Below are positions 54,526-62,983 of a stretch of 64,000 bases of DNA, in pieces (within the stretch, counting starts at the first letter, position 1; every line of letters starts with the position of its first letter). The translations under genes and the position numbers were made by a program. The notes under the pieces were generated by a model. It made no database searches, was not told where the DNA came from, and saw only the letters and a program-made list of their open reading frames with translations. Source of the DNA: HXMU1420-13 sp965249965 (GTDB taxonomy: Bacteria; Bacteroidota; Rhodothermia; Balneolales; Balneolaceae); the NCBI GenBank assembly GCA_965249965.1, contig OZ252262.1:930001-994000 (forward strand). The letters are read 5' to 3'.

Positions 54526-55536
54526 ATGAGACACCTACCCCTATTAATTTGCTTGTTAATAATGTCTTGCTCTGAAAGAGAACCACGCTTGGTTGTTCAT
54601 ACCGGAAACGCTCAAGGCTCGACGTTTCAAATAAGATACATGACATCAAAAAACGCCAATCTGGATAAAGAAATTAAATCTGATATTGGTCGTATTTTTA
54701 AAGACATCGATAACTCCATGAGTACATGGGTTCCAACTTCGTTAATAACTCAGGTTAACGAGTCCGGGGATTGGATAGAGGTAGATACATATTTTCTGGA
54801 GGTTTTAGAGCGATCTATTGAAATAGCTAAAGAATCGGAAGGTGATTTTGATCCAACGGTAGGTCCACTTGTCCAACTTTGGGGGTTTTGGTTTGATGAG
54901 ATACGTGGGCAGGTAAGCGATGAGCAAGTATCCAGAACCATGGATTTAGTAGGGTACGAGAAGATTGAATACAACGAGCAAAATGTTCGCATCCCCATAA
55001 ATACCATCATTGATTTTAATGCAATTGCACAGGGTTACACAGTGGATGTTATAGCTGATTATTTGGAATACATGGGCATAAACCGATACATGGTGGAGGT
55101 AGGAGGTGAAGTTCGTACTTCAGGATTAAATGACAAAAATCAGGTTTGGTTGATCGGGGTAGATAAGCCCCAGGAAAATATTGATGTAGAAGATCGATTT
55201 CAGTTTATACTTAAACTGGAAAATGCGGCACTTGCCACTTCAGGAAATTACCGTAAGTTTTGGGTAGATGAAGAAACAGGACTTAAATATTCCCACACTA
55301 TTGATCCTAAAACGGGATATCCGGCTAAAAATAATTTATTAAGTGCCTCAATTGTAGCACCAACCGCGATGGATGCAGATGCTTATGCTACCTTGTGTAT
55401 GGTTCGGGGTTTAGAAGAGTGTAAAGAGTTTCTGACATCTAAACCCGAGCTCGAAGGATATTTAATCTATGCAGATTTGGGCGGTAACTGGCAAGAATAC
55501 ATCACAGAAGGATTCAAAAGTTATATCATCGAGTAA
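54526..55536 (+). CDS. apbE: FAD:protein FMN transferase ApbE
   Basis: This 336-residue lipoprotein has a lipobox at IMSC. The ApbE core has TGNAQGSTFQIRY, STWVP, FDPTVGPLVQLWGF, DFNAIAQGYTVDVIADYL and SHTIDPKTGYPA. It transfers FMN from FAD to threonines of NqrB and NqrC in the periplasm, so its place next to nqr is functionally expected. It starts 12 bases after the nqrF terminator hairpin. Confidence 0.94.
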   Translation: MRHLPLLICLLIMSCSEREPRLVVHTGNAQGSTFQIRYMTSKNANLDKEIKSDIGRIFKDIDNSMSTWVPTSLITQVNESGDWIEVDTYFLEVLERSIEIAKESEGDFDPTVGPLVQLWGFWFDEIRGQVSDEQVSRTMDLVGYEKIEYNEQNVRIPINTIIDFNAIAQGYTVDVIADYLEYMGINRYMVEVGGEVRTSGLNDKNQVWLIGVDKPQENIDVEDRFQFILKLENAALATSGNYRKFWVDEETGLKYSHTIDPKTGYPAKNNLLSASIVAPTAMDADAYATLCMVRGLEECKEFLTSKPELEGYLIYADLGGNWQEYITEGFKSYIIE

Positions 55537-55539
55537 TTA

Positions 55540-55660
55540 TTGTCATTCTGAGGCTATCCCGAAGCTAATTCGGGAAAGAATCTGCACTTTTGAAACTTAT
55601 CCTATTATCGATTGTGATGACTCTTAGCCGTTTGGCAAACGCTGGGCTCTAAGTGACAAA
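55540..55660. repeat. MITE-like palindromic element
   Basis: This 121-bp stretch is bounded by TTGTCA (55540-55545) and its inverse TGACAA (55655-55660). It contains CCCGAAGCTAATTCGGG and CGTTTGGCAAACG hairpins, which suggests a small mobile or palindromic repeat. The left end (TTGTCATTC ... GAATCTG) resembles the smaller repeat at 22874. No clear target-site duplication is seen. Confidence 0.5.
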
Positions 55661-55678
55661 TCTTAAAAATGGGATGAA

Positions 55679-55927
55679 TTAAGAGGCCACAAACGGACTA
55701 AACTCTGTCTCGTCCTTTCTCTTCTGATCGTCACTTTTGCATTTTTCATCTGGTAAAGCACCACACATACTACAAGCTTCGCCTTCTTTATTTAGAAAAG
55801 GACTTTGGCTGGCACAAGTACCAGAAAACTCTCCGTTTTTCTTAACCAGAATCTTAATTGCTATACCAGCGAAACCAATTCCGATTAAAACAATAGCAAG
55901 ACCTAAAGTGAGTAAAAAAGTATTCAT
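55679..55927 (-). CDS. NqrM-like small membrane protein
   Basis: The 82-residue protein has one N-terminal TM helix (about 4-26) and a Cys-rich segment GTCASQSPFLNKEGEACSMCGALPDEKC with four cysteines. NqrM (DUF539) of Vibrio has the same size, topology and four-Cys design; it is needed to mature the Na+-NQR, probably by delivering iron to NqrD/E. It is convergent with apbE, right after the nqr block. The NqrM identification rests on architecture and context, not on strong identity. Confidence 0.65.
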   Translation of the reverse strand: MNTFLLTLGLAIVLIGIGFAGIAIKILVKKNGEFSGTCASQSPFLNKEGEACSMCGALPDEKCKSDDQKRKDETEFSPFVAS

Positions 55928-56022
55928 GTTTTAATTTCTTATGAACTTTAAAGATCGTGATTTAATAAGGGAACCTCAATTATCGTCTTACAATTTCACA
56001 TGCGTAAGAGTGCGAATGTATG

Positions 56023-56030
56023 TATATTTG
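56023..56030 (+). promoter_or_regulatory. Promoter -7 element of tRNA-Arg
   Basis: TATATTTG fits the Bacteroidetes TAnnTTTG -7 consensus exactly. It lies 50 bases upstream of the mature tRNA. The -33 TTTG is not clear. Confidence 0.55.
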
Positions 56031-56080
56031 CAGCCCTTTTAGTTTAAGTAGACAACTGAACTGAAATAAATTTATTGTAG

Positions 56081-56154
56081 GCGCCCGTAGCTCAATTGGA
56101 TAGAGTACCAGGTTTCGGCCCTGGGGGTTGGGGGTTCGAACCCCTCCGGGCGTA
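56081..56154 (+). tRNA. tRNA-Arg (anticodon UCG)
   Basis: The 74-nt cloverleaf folds with acceptor GCGCCCG/CGGGCGT, D stem GCTC/GAGT, anticodon stem CCAGG/CCTGG with loop TTTCGGC (anticodon TCG, reads CGA), a five-base variable region and T arm GGGGG-TTCGAAC-CCCTC. A is the discriminator and CCA is not encoded. A Bacteroidetes -7 box upstream and a terminator downstream make it a monocistronic tRNA unit. Confidence 0.95.
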
Positions 56155-56161
56155 CAACTTG

Positions 56162-56193
56162 AAAAGCCACTTGTGAAAGCACGTGGCTTTTTT
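56162..56193 (+). terminator. Terminator of tRNA-Arg (shared with the convergent channel gene)
   Basis: AAAAGCCAC pairs with GTGGCTTTT around a loop and is followed by six T. The reverse strand is also A/T flanked, and the convergent formate/nitrite-type gene ends at 56192, so it may serve both. Confidence 0.85.
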
Positions 56194-57079
56194 AATTCTT
56201 ACCGAACAACCACTCTTTCCAGCTTAATTCTTTTCCGCCATAGGTTTCCTCGGGGAAGCGCGATTGTTTCGTTTGAGAGTAATTTAATATCGCAACCAGA
56301 AGTACCCCACCTACAGTATTTCCTATTATTACTGCTGAAAGGAAATATCCTAATTGAGATAAGGTAGCCATACCTTTAAATATCATAAATACCACTTCAG
56401 ATGCACCGATAATACAATGAAACAAATCAGCAGATGGTATCAGATACATGAGCGCAAATACGGTTAAAAAACGGGTCGTGGAATCTCTGGCCGCATGTGT
56501 CAACCATACCATAGAGGCTACAATCCAGCCTGCTAAAACGGCTTTCCAAAATAAATCTACCCAGGGAACTTCGAGGGCATGTTCACCAAATTTTATAGCG
56601 GCATCGGTAGCAGCCGGAGTTAACACATTTGTAGAGGCTAAAATATAAGAAAGTGCTGCTGCACCTATTAAATTAGCTACTAGCACGGTTCCCCATATCC
56701 GAAGTAAATTGGGTATACTTGCTAATCTTGTTAGGATATGTGTAACGGGGGTTAGGGTATTTTCAGTGAAAAGCTGATACTTACCACCCACGATTAAGAT
56801 AAAGCCAAGTGGATACAATAAATTTCCAATTAATCCACTTGTATCGTTCGGTACAGCACCAGAAAGTGCCGCTCGTGCAACAAAAGATAAACCTATGGAA
56901 AGCCCCGCAGCCAATCCACTTAAAAATAGCAACCGGGTAGGGTTTCTAAAATCTTCTTCTGCTGTGGCAACAATTCGGTGGAAAATTTCATCCGTCGAAA
57001 ACATATCCCTAATTGCTTCACCAGCTGCAGGAGCTCCACTTTTCGATTTATCTGTTATGTTATGGTATTCTTCTTCCAT
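56192..57079 (-). CDS. Formate/nitrite transporter family protein
   Basis: The 295-residue protein has six TM segments in the aquaporin-like FNT fold. Family traits include GKYQLFTENTLTPVTHIL and a TM5-6 ASEVVFMIFKG segment. A charged N-terminus of about 50 residues precedes TM1, as in the YfdC-like branch. FNT channels move small monovalent anions such as formate or nitrite; the ion is not set by sequence here. It is convergent with the tRNA gene and divergent from mscS. Confidence 0.86.
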   Translation of the reverse strand: MEEEYHNITDKSKSGAPAAGEAIRDMFSTDEIFHRIVATAEEDFRNPTRLLFLSGLAAGLSIGLSFVARAALSGAVPNDTSGLIGNLLYPLGFILIVGGKYQLFTENTLTPVTHILTRLASIPNLLRIWGTVLVANLIGAAALSYILASTNVLTPAATDAAIKFGEHALEVPWVDLFWKAVLAGWIVASMVWLTHAARDSTTRFLTVFALMYLIPSADLFHCIIGASEVVFMIFKGMATLSQLGYFLSAVIIGNTVGGVLLVAILNYSQTKQSRFPEETYGGKELSWKEWLFGKN

Positions 57080-57198
57080 TAATTAATCTATTATTTATTA
57101 CCGTAACTGATTTTTAATGAATTAAGTTTGATAAATACGATATTAGCAGAACGTGCTGGGTACAGCGCATTTTATTTACACATTAATTTGAATTGCCG

Positions 57199-58053
57199 AT
57201 GAATGAAATAATTGAGTCATACATCCCTGAAGAGTGGCAAATACTAGCTCTTGTAGTATTTATTATTTTAGGCACAATAGTTGTCGCCTCGGTTACGAAC
57301 TTTTTGTTTACAAGGGCAATACGTCGCGCAGAAGACGAAAGCGGATCCGACCTTACTAATTTGAAGTTTTTGAAGAGAGGGGTAGGAGTAATAATCTACA
57401 TTACAGGATTTGGTGTGGCAATTTATATGATTCCCCAATTGCGGGTATTGGCAACTACACTTTTCGCCGGAGCCGGAGTACTGGCAGTCGCCGTTGGTTT
57501 TGCTTCTCAACAAGCTTTATCAAATATTATTAGCGGAATTTTTATAGTGATATTTAAACCCTATAAAATTACCGATCGAATACAAATCAGAACAGATTTA
57601 ACGGGGATCGTAGAAGACATTAATTTGCGTCATACGGTAATTCGGGATTTTCAGAACCGACGCATTATTGTGCCAAACTCTGTGATCAGTGATGAGATTC
57701 TGATCAATTCTAATTATGAGGACGACAAAATCACAAAATGGATTGATATGTCGATTAGTTACGATTCTGATATTGATTTAGCTCGATCAATCATGAAAGA
57801 AGAGGTAGAAAAACATCCCCTTTTTATCGATGGAAGAAATGAAGAGCAACTCGAGAATGGAGATCCTATAGTGCCGGTTCGCGTTCTTGCACTTGGCGAT
57901 TCATCAGTTAATCTTAGAGCTTGGGCCACAACCAAAGATGCCGCAGATGCGTTTGTAATAGGCTGTGACTTGGTAGAGACTCTTAAAAAGAGATTTGACA
58001 AAGAAGGTATTGAGATCCCCTTTCCGCATAGAACGATTGTTCAAAAGAAATAA
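57199..58053 (+). CDS. Mechanosensitive ion channel (MscS family)
   Basis: The 284-residue protein has three TM helices. The pore-lining TM3 is VLATTLFAGAGVLAVAVGFASQQALSNIISGIFI, followed by the beta-domain (GIVEDINLRHTVIRDFQNRRIIVPN) and a C-terminal alpha/beta domain. Such channels open on membrane stretch and release solutes in osmotic downshock. ATG 57199 is preferred over a TTG 6 bases upstream. Confidence 0.93.
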   Translation: MNEIIESYIPEEWQILALVVFIILGTIVVASVTNFLFTRAIRRAEDESGSDLTNLKFLKRGVGVIIYITGFGVAIYMIPQLRVLATTLFAGAGVLAVAVGFASQQALSNIISGIFIVIFKPYKITDRIQIRTDLTGIVEDINLRHTVIRDFQNRRIIVPNSVISDEILINSNYEDDKITKWIDMSISYDSDIDLARSIMKEEVEKHPLFIDGRNEEQLENGDPIVPVRVLALGDSSVNLRAWATTKDAADAFVIGCDLVETLKKRFDKEGIEIPFPHRTIVQKK

Positions 58054-58238
58054 GGTGCCTTTTTGGTAAATAAACCCCTACACCTGGATTGTGTACTGAA
58101 CAACCAATACGTTTAAATTGCACTTTTAATTAACTATGTGATAACACCGATAAGATTTTTCTATTGGTAGCGGAATGGTACAAATGATAAATTAGTTCAA
58201 CATTAAACTATTCATTATTAATCTATATTATTATAAAA

Positions 58239-58778
58239 ATGGAAACAGCAGTAAAATCACTTTGGAACATAGATACTATGCACTCAGAAATCACTTTTAA
58301 AGTGAAGCATCTGGTAATCTCAACTGTAACAGGAAAGTTCAACACATTCGATGCCAGCATGGAGGCTGAAAGTGAGGATTTTGATAATGCTTCAATATCA
58401 TTCAGCGCTGATATCAATAGTATTGATACCGGGTTGGAAGACAGAGATAATCACTTAAAATCTGATGATTTCTTTAATGCTGAGCAATTCCCTAAAATGA
58501 CTTTCAAATCTTCGTCATTTACAAAAACTGGTGAAGGAACATTCGAGTTAATCGGTGACTTAACTATCAGAGACATTACTAAAGAAGTTACACTAGATGT
58601 AGATCATGGTGGAGTTGTAGTTGATCCATATGGACAAACGAAGGCTGGTTTTGAAATCTCTGGAACCATTAACAGAAAAGAATTTGGTTTACAATGGAGC
58701 GCTGTTACCGAGGCAGGAAGTATTGTTGTTGGTGATAATGTAAAATTAATGATGAATGTTCAGGTTGTACGCCAATAA
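58239..58778 (+). CDS. YceI family protein, cytoplasmic
   Basis: The 179-residue lipocalin-like beta-barrel has the YceI pattern: WNIDTMHSEITFKVKHLVISTVTGKF, LKSDDFFNAEQFPKMTFKS, and a final FGLQWSAVTEAGSIVVGDNVKL. YceI proteins bind isoprenoid or amphiphilic ligands. There is no signal peptide, so this one is cytoplasmic. It has its own terminator with a UUCG loop. Confidence 0.94.
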   Translation: METAVKSLWNIDTMHSEITFKVKHLVISTVTGKFNTFDASMEAESEDFDNASISFSADINSIDTGLEDRDNHLKSDDFFNAEQFPKMTFKSSSFTKTGEGTFELIGDLTIRDITKEVTLDVDHGGVVVDPYGQTKAGFEISGTINRKEFGLQWSAVTEAGSIVVGDNVKLMMNVQVVRQ

Positions 58779-58800
58779 TACATTCTCAAATAATTGTTTA

Positions 58801-58826
58801 AAAAGGGCACTTCGGTGTCCTTTTTT
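58801..58826 (+). terminator. UUCG-tetraloop terminator of the YceI gene
   Basis: AAAAGGGCAC, loop TTCG, GTGTCCTTTT and further T form a 10-bp stem with a very stable cUUCGg loop, 23 bases after the stop. Confidence 0.95.
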
Positions 58827-58868
58827 ATTTATGTACATTATCGGGAATCTGAGCATAAAATTATTAGC

Positions 58869-59855
58869 ATGAAAAGAATACTAGTACTTATTGTTTTTAC
58901 AGCAATATCCTTCTCGATTTCAGCACAGGAATCAACACAAAAGGAGTGGGCAATTGCACTGCACGGTGGAGCCGGATACTATCCAAAAGATGCCCCTGCT
59001 GAACAAGTGGAACAATATTTGGCGTCTCTGGATGAAGCCCTGACGATCGGTACAGATATTTTAGCTAATGGTGGGTCAGCTTTGGATGCAGTTGAAGCCA
59101 CAATCATGTACCTAGAGGACAATGAATTATTTAATGCTGGTCGTGGAGCTGTTTATACAGCTGAGGGAAAAAATGAACTAGATGCCGCGTTCATGCACGG
59201 AAATACATTAAATGCAGGCGCGATTACTGGAGTTACAACAGTAAAAAATCCAATTTCATTAGCTAGAATCGTAATGGAAGAATCCAATCATGTGTTTTTT
59301 GCAGGTGATGGTGCAGAAATATTTGCTGACGAAACAACCGTTGAGCGTGTAGATCCATTATATTTTAGAGTAGAAGAAAAATTTGAACGTTGGAAACGTC
59401 AAAATGCTGGCCAGGGATACAATGAAGAGACCATTGATAACGGGTGGAAGATGGGAACCGTTGGTGCTGTTGCTCTTGATAAAGATGGAAATATAGTAGC
59501 AGGAACATCTACAGGTGGCATGACCAATAAAAAGTTTGGTAGGGTTGGTGATGTGCCAATAATCGGATCAGGAACGTATGCAAACGATCTAGTTGGAGTA
59601 TCAGCCACGGGTTGGGGTGAGCGAATCATGCTAAATGTATCAGCACACACGCTAGCTATGTATATGCAATACACAGAAGCCGATCTACAATCTGCAATGG
59701 ATCATTTAGTTGACGAAGTACTAAATCCAAGAGAAGCCGGATTCATTGCTGTGGATCGCTTTGGAAACATCTCCATGAAAACAAACACAGGGTCCATGCA
59801 TCGTGCAGCGGCAGATTCTGATGGTTTAAAAATGGTTAGAATCTGGGAGGACTAA
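58869..59855 (+). CDS. Isoaspartyl peptidase / L-asparaginase, periplasmic
   Basis: The 329-residue Ntn-hydrolase has a signal peptide (1-20, ending SISAQ). The N-terminal half contains WAIALHGGAGYY and GSALDAVEATIMYLED. The self-cleavage site is at MG|TVGAVALD, which exposes the nucleophile Thr, followed by AGTSTGGMTNKKFGRVGDVPIIGSGTY. It probably degrades isoaspartyl peptides or asparagine. The start at 58869 gives the signal peptide directly; an in-frame TTG at 58794 lies in the terminator region and is rejected. It overlaps the next, convergent gene by 4 bases. Confidence 0.93.
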   Translation: MKRILVLIVFTAISFSISAQESTQKEWAIALHGGAGYYPKDAPAEQVEQYLASLDEALTIGTDILANGGSALDAVEATIMYLEDNELFNAGRGAVYTAEGKNELDAAFMHGNTLNAGAITGVTTVKNPISLARIVMEESNHVFFAGDGAEIFADETTVERVDPLYFRVEEKFERWKRQNAGQGYNEETIDNGWKMGTVGAVALDKDGNIVAGTSTGGMTNKKFGRVGDVPIIGSGTYANDLVGVSATGWGERIMLNVSAHTLAMYMQYTEADLQSAMDHLVDEVLNPREAGFIAVDRFGNISMKTNTGSMHRAAADSDGLKMVRIWED

Positions 59856-60616
59856 CCCATTTGGTTATAAAATCGGTCTCTTAATTCTTGCGTGTAAACA
59901 CCAATATCATTACGAATTTCAAAAATTCGTTCATGAAAATCTGAATACACTTCTAAAGAGAAATATTCTTCACTGCGTTGCGCCTGGAGTAGTGCTAAAC
60001 ATAGGTTGGATGATTTAAGAGCTTTTTTTGTATAGGCGATATTAGCGCCTAGATAATCGGCTTCAAACCCAAAAGAATATCCACCAGCCAGCTTGGCTCC
60101 GATTTTAAGAATCTCGCCTACAAACTCCTGAAATGCTTTTGATTGTTGTTTAGCGGGCACGTTTTCTGCCCATTTCAATACATCAACAGCTAATTCTTTA
60201 GAGCGATTAAAAATCATCAAGTTATCGATGGAACCGTAATCAGAGATGGCAAATTCTTCACTTAAAGATTTCCATTCTTCGCCTTTATCAAAATCATCCG
60301 ATTCTTCAAATTCGTCTAGTTCTTCGTTGGCACCGAACAGGAAGTCATCGTCGTCAAAATCATCGTCATCGTCATCCCAGTCTTCATCTTCGGGAAAATA
60401 GGCCTCATCAAGTAGGAGCTCTTCTTCTACATACGCCTCGAAGGCATCGTCTTCATCTTTGCTTTCTTTGAGCAGTGTTATCCATCTTGGAATATTTCCT
60501 TTTGGATCGGAGGAGATAAAGCGACGTAATTGTTCACTCTTCTTTTCAACTTCATCAAGATGAGATTCCCATTTAAATTCGTCCCAGAGCTCGTCGTCGA
60601 ATCCATCAAAATTCAT
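59852..60616 (-). CDS. Hypothetical highly acidic protein
   Basis: I do not recognise this 254-residue cytoplasmic protein. An acidic central region (about 67-120) is nearly all Asp/Glu (DEDWDDDDDDFDDDDF). A helical N-terminal part (LDEVEKKSEQLRRFI) and a helical C-terminal part (SKELAVDVLKWAENVPAKQQSKAFQEFVGEI, ALKSSNLCLALLQAQRSEEYF) flank it. The C-terminal half resembles a TPR-like or helical hairpin array. Acidic stretches of this kind may bind cations, DNA-binding proteins or ribosomal proteins. Confidence 0.7.
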   Translation of the reverse strand: MNFDGFDDELWDEFKWESHLDEVEKKSEQLRRFISSDPKGNIPRWITLLKESKDEDDAFEAYVEEELLLDEAYFPEDEDWDDDDDDFDDDDFLFGANEELDEFEESDDFDKGEEWKSLSEEFAISDYGSIDNLMIFNRSKELAVDVLKWAENVPAKQQSKAFQEFVGEILKIGAKLAGGYSFGFEADYLGANIAYTKKALKSSNLCLALLQAQRSEEYFSLEVYSDFHERIFEIRNDIGVYTQELRDRFYNQMG

Positions 60617-60689
60617 ATATGCAGATACCTATATCGATGGTTGGTGGTTTACCATAGAAAAGCAATTCTACGGTAGATTGCAATATTGA

Positions 60690-60720
60690 GTGGAAAAATA
60701 ACGCTTTTTGTGGAAAAATA
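60690..60720. repeat. Direct repeat GTGGAAAAATA x2
   Basis: GTGGAAAAATA occurs at 60690-60700 and 60710-60720, starting exactly 20 bp apart (about two helical turns). It lies about 75-105 bases upstream of the start of the acidic protein gene, just past the nucleoside phosphorylase stop. It could be a paired operator. Confidence 0.45.
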
Positions 60721-60733
60721 GTTTTAAGATTAC

Positions 60734-61567
60734 CTAAAGTCTTTCGAGTACTCCAACAATAACCTGTGTCATTTTTGGCTCAGCCAACCCGGCGGCCTCC
60801 AATACATCATCCAAACTAACTGCCTCAAGAGCATCGGGAAAACATTCATCGGTAATTACTGAAATACCAAGTACTTCAAGGCCCATATGAACGGCCGAAA
60901 TTACCTCCGGTACAGTACTCATTCCTACAACATCTGCGCCTAATTGACGCATATATCTGTATTCAGCTTTGGTTTCAAGCATCGGTCCTGATACCGCGAG
61001 ATATACACCCTCGTGCATCTTAATGGAAAGGTCGAGAGCAACACTTTCGGCGGTATCAATAAGTCGCTCGGTGTATGGCTCGCTCATGTCAGGGAATCTT
61101 GACCCCAATTCATCGTCATTTGGACCAATTAGCGGGTTGTCCCCAAGGAAATTAATATGGTCGTTAATGAGCATGATATCACCACGACTAAAATTCGGAT
61201 TCAATCCACCACATGCATTACTTACAATTAACGTTTGCACGCCAAGTGATCGCGCCACTCGAACAGGAAATACAATTTCCTGCATGCTATAACCTTCGTA
61301 ATAATGAAAACGCCCCTGCATTGCTACAATGGGTTTCCCCCCCAAGTGGCCGAATAAAAGCCTACCATGGTGACTTTCAACCGTTGAAACCGGAAAGTGG
61401 GGTATGTCATCATACTCGATGGCGATGGTTAAATCAACTTCTTCAGCGAGTTGACCAAGACCTGTACCTAGAATTACCAGGTATTCGGGACGGAAGTCTC
61501 CAATTTTTGATTCTAGAAACGAGACGGCTGCATCCCGTTTTGTTCTGAATTCTGCTATTGTATCCAA
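60734..61567 (-). CDS. Purine nucleoside phosphorylase (PunA type)
   Basis: The 277-residue trimeric-type phosphorylase splits purine nucleosides by phosphorolysis in salvage. Family motifs are VILGTGLGQLAEEV near the N-terminus, MQGRFHYYEGYSMQE, LIVSNACGGLNP, GVYLAVSGPMLETKAEYR (purine site), VGMSTVPEVI and ISVITDECFP. It ends a yggS-to-phosphorylase run and starts 4 bases after the divIVA stop. Confidence 0.92.
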   Translation of the reverse strand: MDTIAEFRTKRDAAVSFLESKIGDFRPEYLVILGTGLGQLAEEVDLTIAIEYDDIPHFPVSTVESHHGRLLFGHLGGKPIVAMQGRFHYYEGYSMQEIVFPVRVARSLGVQTLIVSNACGGLNPNFSRGDIMLINDHINFLGDNPLIGPNDDELGSRFPDMSEPYTERLIDTAESVALDLSIKMHEGVYLAVSGPMLETKAEYRYMRQLGADVVGMSTVPEVISAVHMGLEVLGISVITDECFPDALEAVSLDDVLEAAGLAEPKMTQVIVGVLERL

Positions 61568-61571
61568 TGTG

Positions 61572-62231
61572 TTAATCTATTTCGTCGAGTATGTCATCTA
61601 ATCGGTCTGATCCGGGCGGATAAGAGTTATCGTTCTCTTCCTCAAGGAAAGAAGTATCAATTTCAGCTTCGTCATCAAACTTGAATCGTTTACCCGGAAT
61701 GTCTTCTTCTTCAGTATTGGAAGTTTCAGGTTTCGGAGAAACAGGATCTGTTACATCGTCATCAAGAGTAAAAACCTTCATTTCATCGTTTTTAAACTTG
61801 CTGATCGTATTTGATGCTGATTCTAAATAAGAGGAAATACCCACTATAATTTCTTCTCTGCGATCTAATAATCGAAGGATACTTTGGCGAACTCTGGCTT
61901 TTTCATGATGAGCTTCTTTAACAACACTTTCAGCTTCTAAATGAGCTTTATCGATCATGTTTTTGGCCTCTAAACGGGCATTATCCATTTTTTGGGCAAC
62001 CGATTCTTTGGTTGTCTGAAGCGTTTCATGCAGGGCTTCTTCAACACGTTCGTAGTGTTTTACACGATCGGATAATTTTTCGATCTGCTCTTCAAGCTCT
62101 TTATTTTTAGTAAGCAGGTTTTCGTATTCGTTCGATACTAAAGCTAAAAATTGTTGTACTTCAGCAACATCAAAGCCACGTAATGATTTTTCGAATTGTT
62201 GCTGCTTAATCTCAAGTGGAGTTATTTTCAT
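61572..62231 (-). CDS. DivIVA-domain protein
   Basis: The 219-residue protein starts MKITPLEIKQQQFEKSLRGFDVAEVQQFLALVSNEYENLL, the DivIVA/GpsB-type membrane-binding N-terminus. A coiled coil of about 100 residues and an acidic, disordered C-terminal part follow. In Gram-positive bacteria DivIVA recruits division or polar factors. In this group it has been little studied. It sits between two small TM/coiled-coil protein genes and a nucleoside phosphorylase gene. Confidence 0.88.
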   Translation of the reverse strand: MKITPLEIKQQQFEKSLRGFDVAEVQQFLALVSNEYENLLTKNKELEEQIEKLSDRVKHYERVEEALHETLQTTKESVAQKMDNARLEAKNMIDKAHLEAESVVKEAHHEKARVRQSILRLLDRREEIIVGISSYLESASNTISKFKNDEMKVFTLDDDVTDPVSPKPETSNTEEEDIPGKRFKFDDEAEIDTSFLEEENDNSYPPGSDRLDDILDEID

Positions 62232-62276
62232 AATCTGTAGAAATTTTCATGTCGATAAGCACCCCTAAAGTACTAT

Positions 62277-62630
62277 TTATTCGTTTAACATGTTCCTGAG
62301 ATTCCCATCATCAGTTTTTTGTGATGGTGCACGTTGTTCCTCTTCCTCTATTTCAATATCGCCGGTTGTTTCAGCGTTTTCTGGGATTCGAATTCTATCT
62401 TCTTCGATATCCGTAATTATTGCTTCTACATTATTTAGTCGGCGCTCGGTAGTTTTTTTAAAATCTGCTAGGGCACGAAAGAACTGTGGATCAATATTAC
62501 CGGATGAAGATTGATTCTTCTTTTCGATAGCAGTTTTTATCAAACTGAAAATATTGTACATGATGAATCCAGCGAAGCCAACCCCAAAAACAATGGCTAC
62601 TAAAGATAGTACAAATTCTTCTTCGGTCAT
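62277..62630 (-). CDS. Small membrane protein with coiled coil (PspB-like topology)
   Basis: The 117-residue protein has one N-terminal TM helix (about 7-29, LSLVAIVFGVGFAGFIMYNIF), a short basic stretch and a coiled coil RRLNNVEAIITDIEEDRI. An acidic tail (IEIEEEEQR) follows. The coiled-coil core mirrors that of the upstream 96-residue protein (RVEHLETIVTDLE). The topology recalls phage-shock protein B but this is not a firm assignment. It lies 1 base after the upstream stop and 45 bases before divIVA. Confidence 0.7.
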   Translation of the reverse strand: MTEEEFVLSLVAIVFGVGFAGFIMYNIFSLIKTAIEKKNQSSSGNIDPQFFRALADFKKTTERRLNNVEAIITDIEEDRIRIPENAETTGDIEIEEEEQRAPSQKTDDGNLRNMLNE

Positions 62631-62631
62631 T

Positions 62632-62922
62632 TTATCCTCTTACGCGCGATGAGTTTTTATTATCGTCGTCAAGATCATTTTTAATCTCAATATCATCAAG
62701 TGAAATTTCACCCTTTGGTTGTTCCAGATCAGTAACTATGGTTTCAAGATGTTCCACCCGAGATTTCAAATTGAAAATCATTTTTCTCAGTTCCTGAGAC
62801 TCTTTTGAGCTTGTTAAACGCTTTTCTTCCAATTTCATTTCCCGATCGCGAATTCCCACATAAAAGGAACCCACAATTGCAACGATAGCAACAACAGCCC
62901 ACCAAGGTAATCCAAATAACAT
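62632..62922 (-). CDS. Small membrane protein with coiled coil (PspB-like)
   Basis: The 96-residue protein has one N-terminal TM helix (LPWWAVVAIVAIVGSFYVGI, about 5-24). A helical region (LRKMIFNLKSRVEHLETIVTDLE, about 45-67) and an acidic, Asp/Asn/Ser-rich tail follow. PspB of the phage-shock system has the same size, topology and RxxxLExIL pattern, so a PspB-like or membrane-stress role is possible. It follows yggS after about 60 bases and precedes the partner small protein by 1 base. Confidence 0.7.
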   Translation of the reverse strand: MLFGLPWWAVVAIVAIVGSFYVGIRDREMKLEEKRLTSSKESQELRKMIFNLKSRVEHLETIVTDLEQPKGEISLDDIEIKNDLDDDNKNSSRVRG

Positions 62923-62983
62923 AATGCCCTCTTTATCTATTTATGAGTGTATAATCTGCGCAGAGCTACGGAAATAATCAATC

